Shown here in pieces: positions 33,741 through 43,587 of a stretch of DNA of 52,250 bases (the stretch's first letter is position 1; every line of letters begins with the position of its first letter). The notes under the pieces were generated by a model. The model ran no database searches. It was not told where the DNA came from and was given only the letters and a program-made list of their open reading frames with translations. Both the position numbers and the translations under genes were made by a program. This DNA comes from an uncultured Cytophagales bacterium (GTDB lineage Bacteria; Bacteroidota; Bacteroidia; Cytophagales; Thermoflexibacteraceae): the NCBI GenBank assembly GCA_938039675.1, contig CALHUI010000026.1, forward strand, positions 1 to 52,250, written 5' to 3'.

Positions 33741-34988
33741 CTATACCATTGCGGCAATTTGGCTTTTGGCATAAATGCCGCTGCGCAGTTTGTCGGAAAT
33801 CTTTTCAAATGCTTCAATGGTGCGGTTTACATCTTCCAATGTATGAGAGGCTGTCGGTATCAAGCGTAGCATGATAACATCTTTGGGTACAACCGGATAA
33901 ATAACCACTGAGCAGAAGATATGGTAGTTTTCACGCAAATCTATAATCAGGTTGGCTGCTTCATTGGTGCCGCCGCTGAGAAACACAGGTGTTACCGGCG
34001 ACTCGCATGCACCGATTTTGAAGCCTCGGGCTTTCAGTCCGCTTTGCAGGGCACGTACAATTTCCCACAGTTTGTCTTTCAGTTCAGGCATGGTACGAAG
34101 CATTTCCAGACGCTTCATGTTGCCCAAAACAATCGGCATGGGCAGTGTTTTGGCGAAAATTTGAGAACGGCAGTTATAGCGCAAATACTCAATCACATTT
34201 TCAGGGCCTGAAACAAAACCGCCGATGCTTGCCATTGATTTGGCGAAGGTAGAGAAATATAAATCTACCTCGTCCATCACGCCAAAGTGCTCGGGTGTGC
34301 CGGTGCCTGTTTTGCCCATTGTGCCGAAGCCGTGTGCATCGTCTACCAACAGACGGAACTGATATTTCTGCTTCAATGCTACAATCTGGTCTAACTTGCC
34401 CAAATCGCCCAGCATACCGAATACACCTTCGGTAATTACCAAAATGGCGCCGCCGGTTTCGTTGGCAAGTTTAGTGGCGCGTTGCAGTTGTTTTTCGCAG
34501 TTTTCAATATCGTTGTGCGGGAACATGAAACGCTTGCCCATGTGCAGGCGCAGACCGTCGATGATACAAGCGTGGCACTCAGAGTCGTACACAACCACAT
34601 CATGGCGGGTTAGCAATGCATCAATCACCGACATAATACCCTGATAGCCGTAGTTGAGCACCATTGTGTCTTCTTTGCCCACAAACTCAGACAGTTGCGC
34701 TTCAAAGTGTTCCATGATAGTGGAGTTGCCGGACATCATGCGCGCACCCATGGGATATGCCAGCCCGTATTGTTGAGTGGCTTCGGTATCTGCTTTGCGG
34801 ATTTCAGGATGATTGGCAAGCCCTAAGTAGTTGTTCAGGCTCCAGTTCAACACTTCTTTGCCTCTGAACATCATGTGTGGGCCAATTTCACCTTCCAACT
34901 TGGGAAAAGCAAAATAACCATGAGCTATCTGCGAATGTTGCCCCAACGGGCCTCGATTGGTCTTGAGTTTCTCAAATAAATCTACCAC
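33741..34988 (-). CDS. PLP-dependent alpha-oxoamine synthase (sphingoid or capnoid base type)
   Basis: A 415-residue fold-type I PLP enzyme of the serine palmitoyltransferase/KBL/AONS family, which condenses an amino acid with an acyl thioester and loses CO2. Visible motifs are NNYLGLANHPE, GARMMSGN, the His of YDSECHACIIDG, DDAHGFGTMG and the PLP Lys in STFAKSMASIGGF, of the serine palmitoyltransferase form. No biotin genes are nearby. Likely products are 3-ketosphinganine (from serine) or a capnine-type sulfonolipid base (from cysteate), both found in Bacteroidota; sequence reading cannot decide. It has its own promoter. Confidence 0.85.
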   Translation of the reverse strand: MVDLFEKLKTNRGPLGQHSQIAHGYFAFPKLEGEIGPHMMFRGKEVLNWSLNNYLGLANHPEIRKADTEATQQYGLAYPMGARMMSGNSTIMEHFEAQLSEFVGKEDTMVLNYGYQGIMSVIDALLTRHDVVVYDSECHACIIDGLRLHMGKRFMFPHNDIENCEKQLQRATKLANETGGAILVITEGVFGMLGDLGKLDQIVALKQKYQFRLLVDDAHGFGTMGKTGTGTPEHFGVMDEVDLYFSTFAKSMASIGGFVSGPENVIEYLRYNCRSQIFAKTLPMPIVLGNMKRLEMLRTMPELKDKLWEIVRALQSGLKARGFKIGACESPVTPVFLSGGTNEAANLIIDLRENYHIFCSVVIYPVVPKDVIMLRLIPTASHTLEDVNRTIEAFEKISDKLRSGIYAKSQIAAMV

Positions 34989-35019
34989 GGCTTCAAGAAA
35001 TTGGGTTTTATAAGCGCGG

Positions 35020-35049
35020 CAAAGATAGGAAAATAAGTTGTTCTTACAA
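35020..35049 (-). promoter_or_regulatory. Promoter of the oxoamine synthase gene
   Basis: On the reverse strand: TTG (35049-35047), a 19-base spacer and TATCTTTG (35027-35020). It lies 31 bases upstream of the start codon. Confidence 0.75.
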
Positions 35050-35162
35050 TGCTTATGGTTTCAGTGGTCGGCACTTAATGTATTCATCCGAAAGGCTTCT
35101 TTGCAGGATGAAATTTTGCCCTTCTGCCATTTTTTTGCAAATTGTTTGCCACCAAAAACTAT

Positions 35163-35499
35163 ATGAAAATGAGAAAAATCACCATGCTTGGCAGCGGCTT
35201 TATCGCCAGATTTTACACCGTGTCCATTCACGGATTGCGCAGCCGCGACCAGATAATATCCGTTTATGCCCGTTCGCAGGAAGAAGGGCGAAAAGTTTGC
35301 CCATGAGTGGGGGATTCCGAAAGTATATACTGATAACGCAGGCAACCTGACCGCTTATAACGCCGGTGTAAATCAGCAAATGAGCACCACACCGCAATAC
35401 GGCTCTATATTGCTCAACAACTCCAATAATGCCTTGCCGGTAGTGGTTAAAACTTTTGTGCCTACCAATCCGAATTGCAGGGCGTTTGTTGTGCAGTAA
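35163..35499 (+). pseudogene. Truncated, frameshifted Gfo/Idh/MocA oxidoreductase remnant
   Basis: Translation from ATG 35163 begins MKMRKITMLGSGFIARFY, the Rossmann start of Gfo/Idh/MocA oxidoreductases, and stops at TGA 35304-35306. The match resumes in the next frame as EKFAHEWGIPKVYTD at about 35290-35335, so one base has been gained in the GGG run near 35286-35289. After VYTD the oxidoreductase similarity ends, and an unrelated tail (NAGNLTAYNAGVNQQ... to TAA 35497-35499) continues. About 80% of the enzyme is missing. It looks like a deletion scar joining two gene fragments. The rest of the 589-base gap 34989-35577 holds only a promoter and a terminator. Confidence 0.7.
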
Positions 35500-35520
35500 G
35501 CAGATTGACACTTGACCAAC

Positions 35521-35562
35521 AAAAAAAACGGATTTACAGGTTTTTGCAAATCCGTTTTTTTA
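35521..35562. terminator. Bidirectional terminator at the end of eno
   Basis: A 13-bp stem AAAAAACGGATTT/AAATCCGTTTTTT (35523-35535 with 35548-35560). The A- and T-rich arms suit both directions; it serves eno on the reverse strand. Confidence 0.85.
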
Positions 35563-35577
35563 ATTTGTGTATGGTGA

Positions 35578-37490
<1,913 letters not shown>

Positions 37491-37542
37491 GTGTTGTAGA
37501 AGTAGAAAAAAGCTTTTTGGATATACACTTGGCTTGACTTAT

Positions 37543-37577
37543 AAAAAAAACCCGACCGGAAAAGTCGGGCTTTTTTT
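37543..37577. terminator. Terminator at the end of rpsA
   Basis: A 6-bp core CCCGAC/GTCGGG (37551-37556 with 37564-37569) is flanked by eight A before and seven T after, so it works in both directions; it serves rpsA on the reverse strand. Confidence 0.85.
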
Positions 37578-37594
37578 ATTAATGCTTATAAAAA

Positions 37595-39376
37595 TTATTT
37601 TCTCTCTTCGTTACGCGCCATGTCTTCTTTTAATTGAGAAAGAGCTTCCAAGTCGCCCAAAGTAGCACGGCCGGAATCTTCTTGCTTGGCAACATATTCG
37701 CTTTCTTTCTTAGGCTTCTTGGCAGATTTTGCATCTTCCTTGGTGTCTTTGTAAGAAGCCGCGTGAGACAATACGATGCGCTTCTCATCTTTGGAGAATT
37801 CCAGTACTTTGAAGTCTAGGCTTTCACCTATTTCACCTTTGCTGCCATCCTCTTTTACAAGGTTTTTCAGCGTGCAGACACCTTCCAAACCATAAGGCAG
37901 TTCCAGTACGGCATTCTTATCATTTTTGCTGATGATGGTGCAACGGTGAACAGAACCCGGAACAAAGATGGTTTCAAATGTGTCCCAAGGGTTTTCTTCC
38001 AATTGTTTGTGGCCTAATGCCAAACGACGTTGCTCAACATCCAGTTCCAGCACTTGTACGTCTAATTTCTCGCCTATTTTGATGAACTCTGAAGGGTGCT
38101 TCACTTTCTTAGTCCATGAAAGGTCGGAAACGTGTACCAGACCGTCAATGCCTTCTTCCAGCTCGAGGAACAGGCCGAAGTTGGTCAGGTTGCGCACAGT
38201 ACCTGTGTGGCGTGTGCCTACGGCATATTTGGTAGTAATATCGGCTTTAGTCCATGGGTCTTCGGTCAGTTGTTTTACGCCCAGAGACATTTTACGTTCT
38301 TCGCGGTCAAGAGTCAATACAACAGCCTCCAATTCATCACCGATTTTGATAAAGTCCTGAGGGTTGCGCAGGTGCTGCGACCATGACATTTCGGAAACGT
38401 GAATCAGACCTTCTACGCCCGGCATAATTTCGAGGAATGCACCGTAGTCAGCCACATTAACTATTTTGCCTTTCACGCGAGAGCCAACTTGAATTTCGGC
38501 AGGCAGGCTGTCCCAAGGATGAGGAATCAATTGCTTCATACCCAGAGAGATACGCTTCTTTTCTTCGTCAAAGTCAAGAACTACTACGTTTACTTTCTGG
38601 TCTAAGCTGAGTACTTCCTCCGGATGGTTGATGCGACCCCATGAGATGTCTGTAATGTGCAACAAGCCATCAACGCCGCCCAAGTCAATAAATACGCCGA
38701 AGTTGGTCATGTTCTTGATAATGCCTTCAAGCACTTGTCCTTTTTCAAGGTTATTGAGGATTTCGGCGCGTTGTGATTCGAGGTCTTTTTCAATGAGGAC
38801 TTTGTGAGAAACTACTACGTTGTCGTTAGCGTAGTTGATTTTTACCACTTTAACCTCCATTTTCTTGCCTACGTAGATATCAAAGTCGCGGATAGGCTTC
38901 ACATCAATTTGTGAACCGGGCAAGAAGGCTTCCACGCCGAAGATATCCACAATTAGGCCACCTTTGGTGCGGCGCTTAACGAGGCCTTCAATAACTGAAT
39001 CATTTTGCAAGGCATTTTCAATGTTTTCCCAAGCCTTAACAATTTTGGCTTTTTTACGGGAAAGAATCAGTTGGCCGTTAGAGTCTTCGGGGTTTTCCAC
39101 GTACACGTCAATAGTGTCGCCAACTTTCAGGTCTGTTACGTCGCGGAATTCGGACAGAGGCACTAAGCCATCTGATTTGAAACCTATGTTTAACACTACA
39201 TCACGGTCGGTGATGCTTACTACTGTGCCGCGAACCACTTCATTTTGTTTTACTTCTGACAGTGTGCCTGCATACAGTTCTTCCAGACGGCTTTTTTCGG
39301 CTTTAGAGTAACCGCCGCCTAATTTGTCGGACGAAAAGCTGTCCCAGTCAAATTCAGTTAATTGGTCCTTGCTCAT
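37595..39376 (-). CDS. rpsA: 30S ribosomal protein S1
   Basis: S1 binds mRNA on the small subunit and is vital for translation start, especially in Bacteroidota, where Shine-Dalgarno sites are scarce. The 593-residue protein holds six S1 (OB-fold) repeats between about residues 45 and 545, with repeat cores such as NVADYGAFLEIMPGVEGLIHVSEMSW, NMTNFGVFIDLGG and NLTNFGLFLELEEG cut here at their ends, and a Lys/Glu-rich tail. The ATG at 39376 is supported by the promoter and leader; the frame upstream to 39511 is not S1-like. Confidence 0.96.
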   Translation of the reverse strand: MSKDQLTEFDWDSFSSDKLGGGYSKAEKSRLEELYAGTLSEVKQNEVVRGTVVSITDRDVVLNIGFKSDGLVPLSEFRDVTDLKVGDTIDVYVENPEDSNGQLILSRKKAKIVKAWENIENALQNDSVIEGLVKRRTKGGLIVDIFGVEAFLPGSQIDVKPIRDFDIYVGKKMEVKVVKINYANDNVVVSHKVLIEKDLESQRAEILNNLEKGQVLEGIIKNMTNFGVFIDLGGVDGLLHITDISWGRINHPEEVLSLDQKVNVVVLDFDEEKKRISLGMKQLIPHPWDSLPAEIQVGSRVKGKIVNVADYGAFLEIMPGVEGLIHVSEMSWSQHLRNPQDFIKIGDELEAVVLTLDREERKMSLGVKQLTEDPWTKADITTKYAVGTRHTGTVRNLTNFGLFLELEEGIDGLVHVSDLSWTKKVKHPSEFIKIGEKLDVQVLELDVEQRRLALGHKQLEENPWDTFETIFVPGSVHRCTIISKNDKNAVLELPYGLEGVCTLKNLVKEDGSKGEIGESLDFKVLEFSKDEKRIVLSHAASYKDTKEDAKSAKKPKKESEYVAKQEDSGRATLGDLEALSQLKEDMARNEERK

Positions 39377-39475
39377 TGAATTTTGCTTGCACCTGCTATT
39401 ACACCTTCGCTCCGGTGCCCAAAGCGCAGGCATTTTGGTTAAACAATTCCGGCAAAAGCCGCCCTTCACCCGAAA
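39377..39475 (-). promoter_or_regulatory. Possible structured rpsA leader
   Basis: The roughly 100-base leader between the predicted transcription start and rpsA can fold, in RNA sense, with GCCTGC pairing with GCAGGT around an inner CACC/GGTG stem, and has an alternative GCACC/GGTGC pairing. Autoregulation by S1 through its leader is known in other bacteria; here it is inference. Confidence 0.35.
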
Positions 39476-39481
39476 GGACTG

Positions 39482-39511
39482 CAAATATAGAATATTTGCT
39501 GCCAATCGCAA
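39482..39511 (-). promoter_or_regulatory. rpsA promoter
   Basis: On the reverse strand: TTG (39511-39509), a 19-base spacer and TATATTTG (39489-39482), a near-perfect Bacteroidota promoter about 105 bases upstream of rpsA. Confidence 0.8.
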
Positions 39512-39657
39512 TGAAAATCTTGCAATTATGCACCTTGCGGCATAATTTTAAGCAATGAGAATTATGTCCAAAAGAAAAATCTTGAAGCGGTAGTTTGTAG
39601 GGTTGCTTCTGTTGCACTTTTAGTATGACATCCAAATTTTCACTTGAATTTTACGTT

Positions 39658-40296
39658 ATGAAAACTGCAAAAAAATTAATGTGGCTCTTTAGCCTCTGTG
39701 TAAGTATGCATACATATTCGCAAATACCTGATAATCACCCGATTCATTTGTTTCAAACCTATATCACGGGCGATTTTGACAACCAGCACCAGATAGATGC
39801 GGAACTGAAAGCAGGTAAGCAGGTGCATCCTTATGCCAAACATGTCAATAGGGTGGCTAACAGCAAGATAGATAACTTGCCTGCACAACTCAACGGCTTT
39901 TTTTTGTTGGAAGAAAGTTACTACAAGTATGCCGAGGGGGATACAATCATCAAGCCGTACTTATTTTTCTTTGAAGCGCTGCCCGAAGGCAAAGTAAAAC
40001 TCTACTCTATGCAGTTGCCGCAAGATGTTCCTCCAAAAGATATTCGCAACGACAATGCATCTTTGCGGTTTGACTATCATGCATTAAAACCTTCGCCAAG
40101 TTTCAAGCCTGCCGTTTACACGCAAACCGAACGCGGCTTTTACATTAAAGCGCCCAATGAATTTCCGGGTGGTGTTTTTACCTTAGAGGAAACCATTGGC
40201 AAGGATTGTTTGGAGGTAATGGAGTTACTTGTTCGCGAGGGTAAACAAATTACACCTTATGATACGCCGATTATATATGAACGGAAGAGTAAATGA
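39658..40296 (+). CDS. Secreted protein, possibly CpcT/CpeT-like
   Basis: A 212-residue protein with a signal peptide (MKTAKKLMWLFSLCVSMHTYS, cleaved near residue 22). The opening ITGDFDNQHQ, then LNGFFLLEESYYKY and a series of beta strands, recall the CpcT/CpeT chromophore-lyase fold, whose homologues occur in non-phototrophic Bacteroidota. The similarity is weak by eye and I do not propose a chromophore. The gene overlaps ynfA by 4 bases (ATGA). An in-frame start at 39625 adds 11 residues that are not signal-like. Confidence 0.5.
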   Translation: MKTAKKLMWLFSLCVSMHTYSQIPDNHPIHLFQTYITGDFDNQHQIDAELKAGKQVHPYAKHVNRVANSKIDNLPAQLNGFFLLEESYYKYAEGDTIIKPYLFFFEALPEGKVKLYSMQLPQDVPPKDIRNDNASLRFDYHALKPSPSFKPAVYTQTERGFYIKAPNEFPGGVFTLEETIGKDCLEVMELLVREGKQITPYDTPIIYERKSK

Positions 40297-40616
40297 TGCG
40301 CGATATTATTATTTACACCGCCGCTGCTTTCTTTGAAATTTTCGGCTGTTTTGCTTTTTGGAATTATTTCAAGTCCGATAAGTCAGTACACTGGCTGATT
40401 CCGGGTGTTATTTCGCTGATTACCTTCGCTTTTCTGCTGACTAAAGTGCAAACAGAGTTTGCAGGGCGTGCTTATGCGATTTATGGCGGTATCTATATTG
40501 CCGCATCACTTGCTTGGTTTTATTGGGCAGAGAACCAAACCCCTGACCGATGGGATATGGTAGGTGCAGCGGTTTGTATCATCGGCGCTTTGATTATTTT
40601 ACTGATGCCACGTTAA
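40293..40616 (+). CDS. ynfA: YnfA family inner-membrane protein
   Basis: A 107-residue protein of the UPF0060/YnfA family with four predicted membrane helices. Family phrases are AAAFFEIFGCFAFWNYF, YGGIYIAASLAWFYW and PDRWDMVGAAVCIIGALIIL. It belongs to the drug/metabolite transporter-related small proteins; transport has been suggested for some members, but the general role is unclear. Its start overlaps the preceding secreted-protein gene (ATGA), so the two are translationally coupled. A second ATG at 40296 is equally possible. Confidence 0.9.
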   Translation: MMRDIIIYTAAAFFEIFGCFAFWNYFKSDKSVHWLIPGVISLITFAFLLTKVQTEFAGRAYAIYGGIYIAASLAWFYWAENQTPDRWDMVGAAVCIIGALIILLMPR

Positions 40617-40629
40617 GGCCGACTGCTAC

Positions 40630-41079
40630 CTATTTGCTCAATCCTTTAATCGTTTCGGTATTTACCTCTCCGAAACGCAAGATTTGTTGCCCTTTGTGTT
40701 CCTGCATAAATTCCTCAGCGGCTTGTCGGGTAGCAAGCGGTACAAGGTCGTGTCCCATCGGCCCGATAACATCGCTGCCGATTACGTAGAATGCCTGCCT
40801 GCCGTCAATGAGTTTTTGCTCGTAGTAGTCGGTAACAAACACGCTGTCCGCCTCAGTAAGCCCTTGCGATTGGCTGTTGATGAACAGGCAGCGCGGCGAG
40901 CAGTAATGTTTAACAGTGGTTTGTCCCGTAATTTTGCCTCGCCATGCCTGAAACTCTTCGGTTGGCATTCCGCACTGTGCACAGCGGGTATTTTCTGCTT
41001 GATTACTGCTTGTTTCGCCACTGCACGCGCTCAACCACAAAAAAGTAAGCGCGAGTAAAAAACAGATACCGCGTTTCAT
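40630..41079 (-). CDS. NosL-family copper-binding lipoprotein
   Basis: A 149-residue lipoprotein (lipobox LSACS). The mature part has RCAQCGMPTEE, the CxxCGM copper-binding motif of NosL, CSPRCLF and YVIGSDVIGPMGHDLVPL, all typical of NosL-like copper chaperones, which deliver Cu(I) to nitrous oxide reductase or other copper sites. There is no nosZ, nosD or nosF in the window. It starts 1 base after the stop of the TlpA-type gene (TAA-C-ATG), so the two form an operon for redox or metal handling at the cell envelope. Confidence 0.85.
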   Translation of the reverse strand: MKRGICFLLALTFLWLSACSGETSSNQAENTRCAQCGMPTEEFQAWRGKITGQTTVKHYCSPRCLFINSQSQGLTEADSVFVTDYYEQKLIDGRQAFYVIGSDVIGPMGHDLVPLATRQAAEEFMQEHKGQQILRFGEVNTETIKGLSK

Positions 41080-41080
41080 G

Positions 41081-41581
41081 TTATTTTTTTGACAGTTGGT
41101 TAATCATTACTTTCACCTGAGGCTCGCCTATCCAGCCGACAATTCGGCGGGCTATTTTGCCCTCAGGGTCTATAAAATAATTGGTTGGAAGTTCTTCGAT
41201 GCCGTATTGCTTGGAAATTTTTCCGTCAGTATCGAGCAGCATAGGGAATGTGGCTTTGTACTTCCGTTGAAATTCTTCGGAAGTCTCGCGCGGTTGCGAT
41301 ACGTTGATGGCAATCAGCTCAAAATCATCACTTTTCAGTTTGCGATAGTACTCCTGTGTTTCGGGAAATTCCTTTTTACAGGCTGGACACCAATCAGCCC
41401 AAAAGTACAGCATTACAACTTTACCTTTAAAATCGCTTAGCCTATGCGGATTACCATGCAAATCAATTGTTTCAAAATCAGGTGCTTTTTCTCCTTTGGG
41501 GATACCGCCTCGGTTGTTTTGGCAACTTGTAAAAAGTAATGCCGTTAGGGTAAGGAAACTTATCAGACGTACAGTATTCAT
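41081..41581 (-). CDS. TlpA-type thiol-disulfide oxidoreductase, lipoprotein
   Basis: A 166-residue periplasmic thioredoxin-like protein. The N-terminus has a hydrophobic stretch with lipobox LFTSCQN. KAPDFETIDLHG opens the TlpA/ResA fold, the active site is WADWCPACKKEF, and ELPTNYFIDPEG has the cis-Pro. Members reduce disulfides in exported apoproteins such as cytochrome c or copper sites. It is co-transcribed with the NosL-like gene, and a reductant keeping copper-binding Cys residues reduced would make sense. Divergent from the MscS gene. Confidence 0.92.
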   Translation of the reverse strand: MNTVRLISFLTLTALLFTSCQNNRGGIPKGEKAPDFETIDLHGNPHRLSDFKGKVVMLYFWADWCPACKKEFPETQEYYRKLKSDDFELIAINVSQPRETSEEFQRKYKATFPMLLDTDGKISKQYGIEELPTNYFIDPEGKIARRIVGWIGEPQVKVMINQLSKK

Positions 41582-41582
41582 A

Positions 41583-41614
41583 TTGCAAAAGTAAGCAGCA
41601 CCCTGCTATATTTG
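41583..41614 (+). promoter_or_regulatory. Promoter of the MscS gene
   Basis: TTG at 41583-41585, a 21-base spacer and TATATTTG at 41607-41614. Reverse strand TACTTTTG at 41586-41593 could serve the divergent TlpA gene, so the two promoters overlap. Confidence 0.75.
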
Positions 41615-41653
41615 TTCAACTTTTGTTACCCAAATTACGATTATCAGGCGGTT

Positions 41654-43324
41654 ATGAGAAAAATACAGAGGTGTTCTAAGTGTGTTTTTTATTGTTTAAT
41701 CCTGTGGTTGCTCATTGTAAACCTGCCGGCAGCGGGGCAGTCGGTGCAGTTGGCTACGCCACGGGAAGCCATAGAAACACACTTGAAAAATTTGGGTTTT
41801 GGCGGAACACGGCGGGGAAAAATTTTTACCAAGTCGGCTGCGGCCCCGTTCAATCACCCCGAATTGCGCAATATTAACGAGAAGGAGCGCATTAGGCGTG
41901 CACGCATGTTGAAGGAAATTTATGAAGGATTGGGTAAATATATTGACTTTGCCGCCATCCCCGACAATCCTAATCACAGGGATACTACCATGAGCAATCC
42001 GAACACCTATTTCCTGTTCAGCCATTTGGGATATCCCATATATCTGGAAAAGGTAGGCAATAACTGGTACTACTCGCGCGAAACCATACAACTGATTCCT
42101 GAACTGTACGAACTGGTTTTTATCATTGATACGCAGGAGTTGCTGGGCATTGATTTATTTAATCCGCCGCAAACCTTTTTGCTGCTGACTGCATGGCAAT
42201 GGGCAGGGCTTGCCGTGCTGTTGTTGCTTATTTTGTTGGTGTATCGGTTGGCGATGTTTCTTGCCATCCGCGTGCCGGTTGCTATGCTGAAGCGCGCTGA
42301 GCAGGCAGATTTTGCCGATACCTACGTAACCCCTGTGCTGAAACCGCTGATTATGGCACTGGTTCTTTTTGCACTCAATAATCTTTTACCGGTTTTACAA
42401 TTACCGGTTCTTTACATGCGGTACGTATATCCTTTGCTGACTGTTATTTGGGTAATACAGTTTGCTACTGTGATTTATCGCATTGTTAAATTAGGCGGCT
42501 TCTACATAGAAAAAATTTATACAAAAAATGGTTGGAATTACAACAAACAGTTAGTACTTCTATTTAAGCGAATCTTACGCGTGTTGATTGTTTTTGCAAC
42601 AGTTGTTTATCTGCTGCAATACATTTTTAATCTTAATGTGGCAGGGATTATTGCCGGTCTTTCCATTGGTGGTTTGGCGGTGGCTTTGGCAGCGCAAGAT
42701 ACGCTCAAAAATCTGTTCGGTTCGGTGATGATATTCTTGGACAAGCCCTTTAAAAACGGCGATTGGATTATTGGCGACCGCGTGGACGGCAGAGTAGAGT
42801 ACATTGGTTTCAGAAGTACACAAATCAGGACGTTTGCCGATTCAGTCACTGTCATTCCCAACGGCAGGCTTGCTGATATGACTTTGGAAAACATGGGGAT
42901 GCGTCAGAAGCACCGTTTTCGCACGATGATAAGTATCAGATACGACACTCCTCCTGACTTGATAGAAGCCTATGTGGAAGGTTTGCGCACAATGGCACTT
43001 GCACATCCCAACATTGGACCTGATGATATACTCATTACCCTCTTCGATTTTGCCGATTCTGCCATTCAAATTCGCTTTCAGGTTTTTATCAATGTAACCG
43101 ATATCAAGCAGGAGTTACTCATTCGGGAAGAGCTTATTCTGCATATCATCCGTTTGGCAGAGGCTATGTGCGTGCAATTTGCCTTCCCCAGCACGAGCCT
43201 TTATGTAGAGCAGATGCCCGAAGGTAAAAATACATTACCGCGTAATATTAACCCTGAAGAATACCAAAAAACTGCTGTAAATTATGTCAATAACTATGTT
43301 GTTAGAAAAGAAGAAAGGGTGTAA
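41654..43324 (+). CDS. Mechanosensitive ion channel family protein (MscS-like)
   Basis: A 556-residue inner-membrane protein. It has a signal or first helix, a roughly 150-residue extracytoplasmic region before the channel, then several membrane helices from about residue 180, the MscS pore segment AGIIAGLSIGGLAVALAAQDTLKNLFGS, and the beta domain with FKNGDWI and VTVIPNGRLADMTLENM. The C-terminal alpha/beta domain follows. Such channels open under membrane tension to release solutes in osmotic downshock. The start at 41654 lies after the promoter; an earlier in-frame ATG at 41612 sits inside the -7 box. Confidence 0.9.
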   Translation: MRKIQRCSKCVFYCLILWLLIVNLPAAGQSVQLATPREAIETHLKNLGFGGTRRGKIFTKSAAAPFNHPELRNINEKERIRRARMLKEIYEGLGKYIDFAAIPDNPNHRDTTMSNPNTYFLFSHLGYPIYLEKVGNNWYYSRETIQLIPELYELVFIIDTQELLGIDLFNPPQTFLLLTAWQWAGLAVLLLLILLVYRLAMFLAIRVPVAMLKRAEQADFADTYVTPVLKPLIMALVLFALNNLLPVLQLPVLYMRYVYPLLTVIWVIQFATVIYRIVKLGGFYIEKIYTKNGWNYNKQLVLLFKRILRVLIVFATVVYLLQYIFNLNVAGIIAGLSIGGLAVALAAQDTLKNLFGSVMIFLDKPFKNGDWIIGDRVDGRVEYIGFRSTQIRTFADSVTVIPNGRLADMTLENMGMRQKHRFRTMISIRYDTPPDLIEAYVEGLRTMALAHPNIGPDDILITLFDFADSAIQIRFQVFINVTDIKQELLIREELILHIIRLAEAMCVQFAFPSTSLYVEQMPEGKNTLPRNINPEEYQKTAVNYVNNYVVRKEERV

Positions 43325-43587
43325 TTATCAAAAAACGCACTATGTAATATTTGCCTAATTTTACTATTAAACTGCTTGTGTTATTCAAAAAAAGTGAGGC
43401 TTTTTTATGAGGTTTATTTTTATTGTATCTTTTTAAAGGCATTTAGGCGGTGATTAGGTCAGAATAAAGTTTAAAAACATTGAAACCCTTACAGCATTTT
43501 CTAAACCTGATTTTTTTGATAGAATATTTTCTTTATGAATACGTTATTTTCGCAAAAAATTGCTTGCTGACGCTTGAAAAAATTTGC

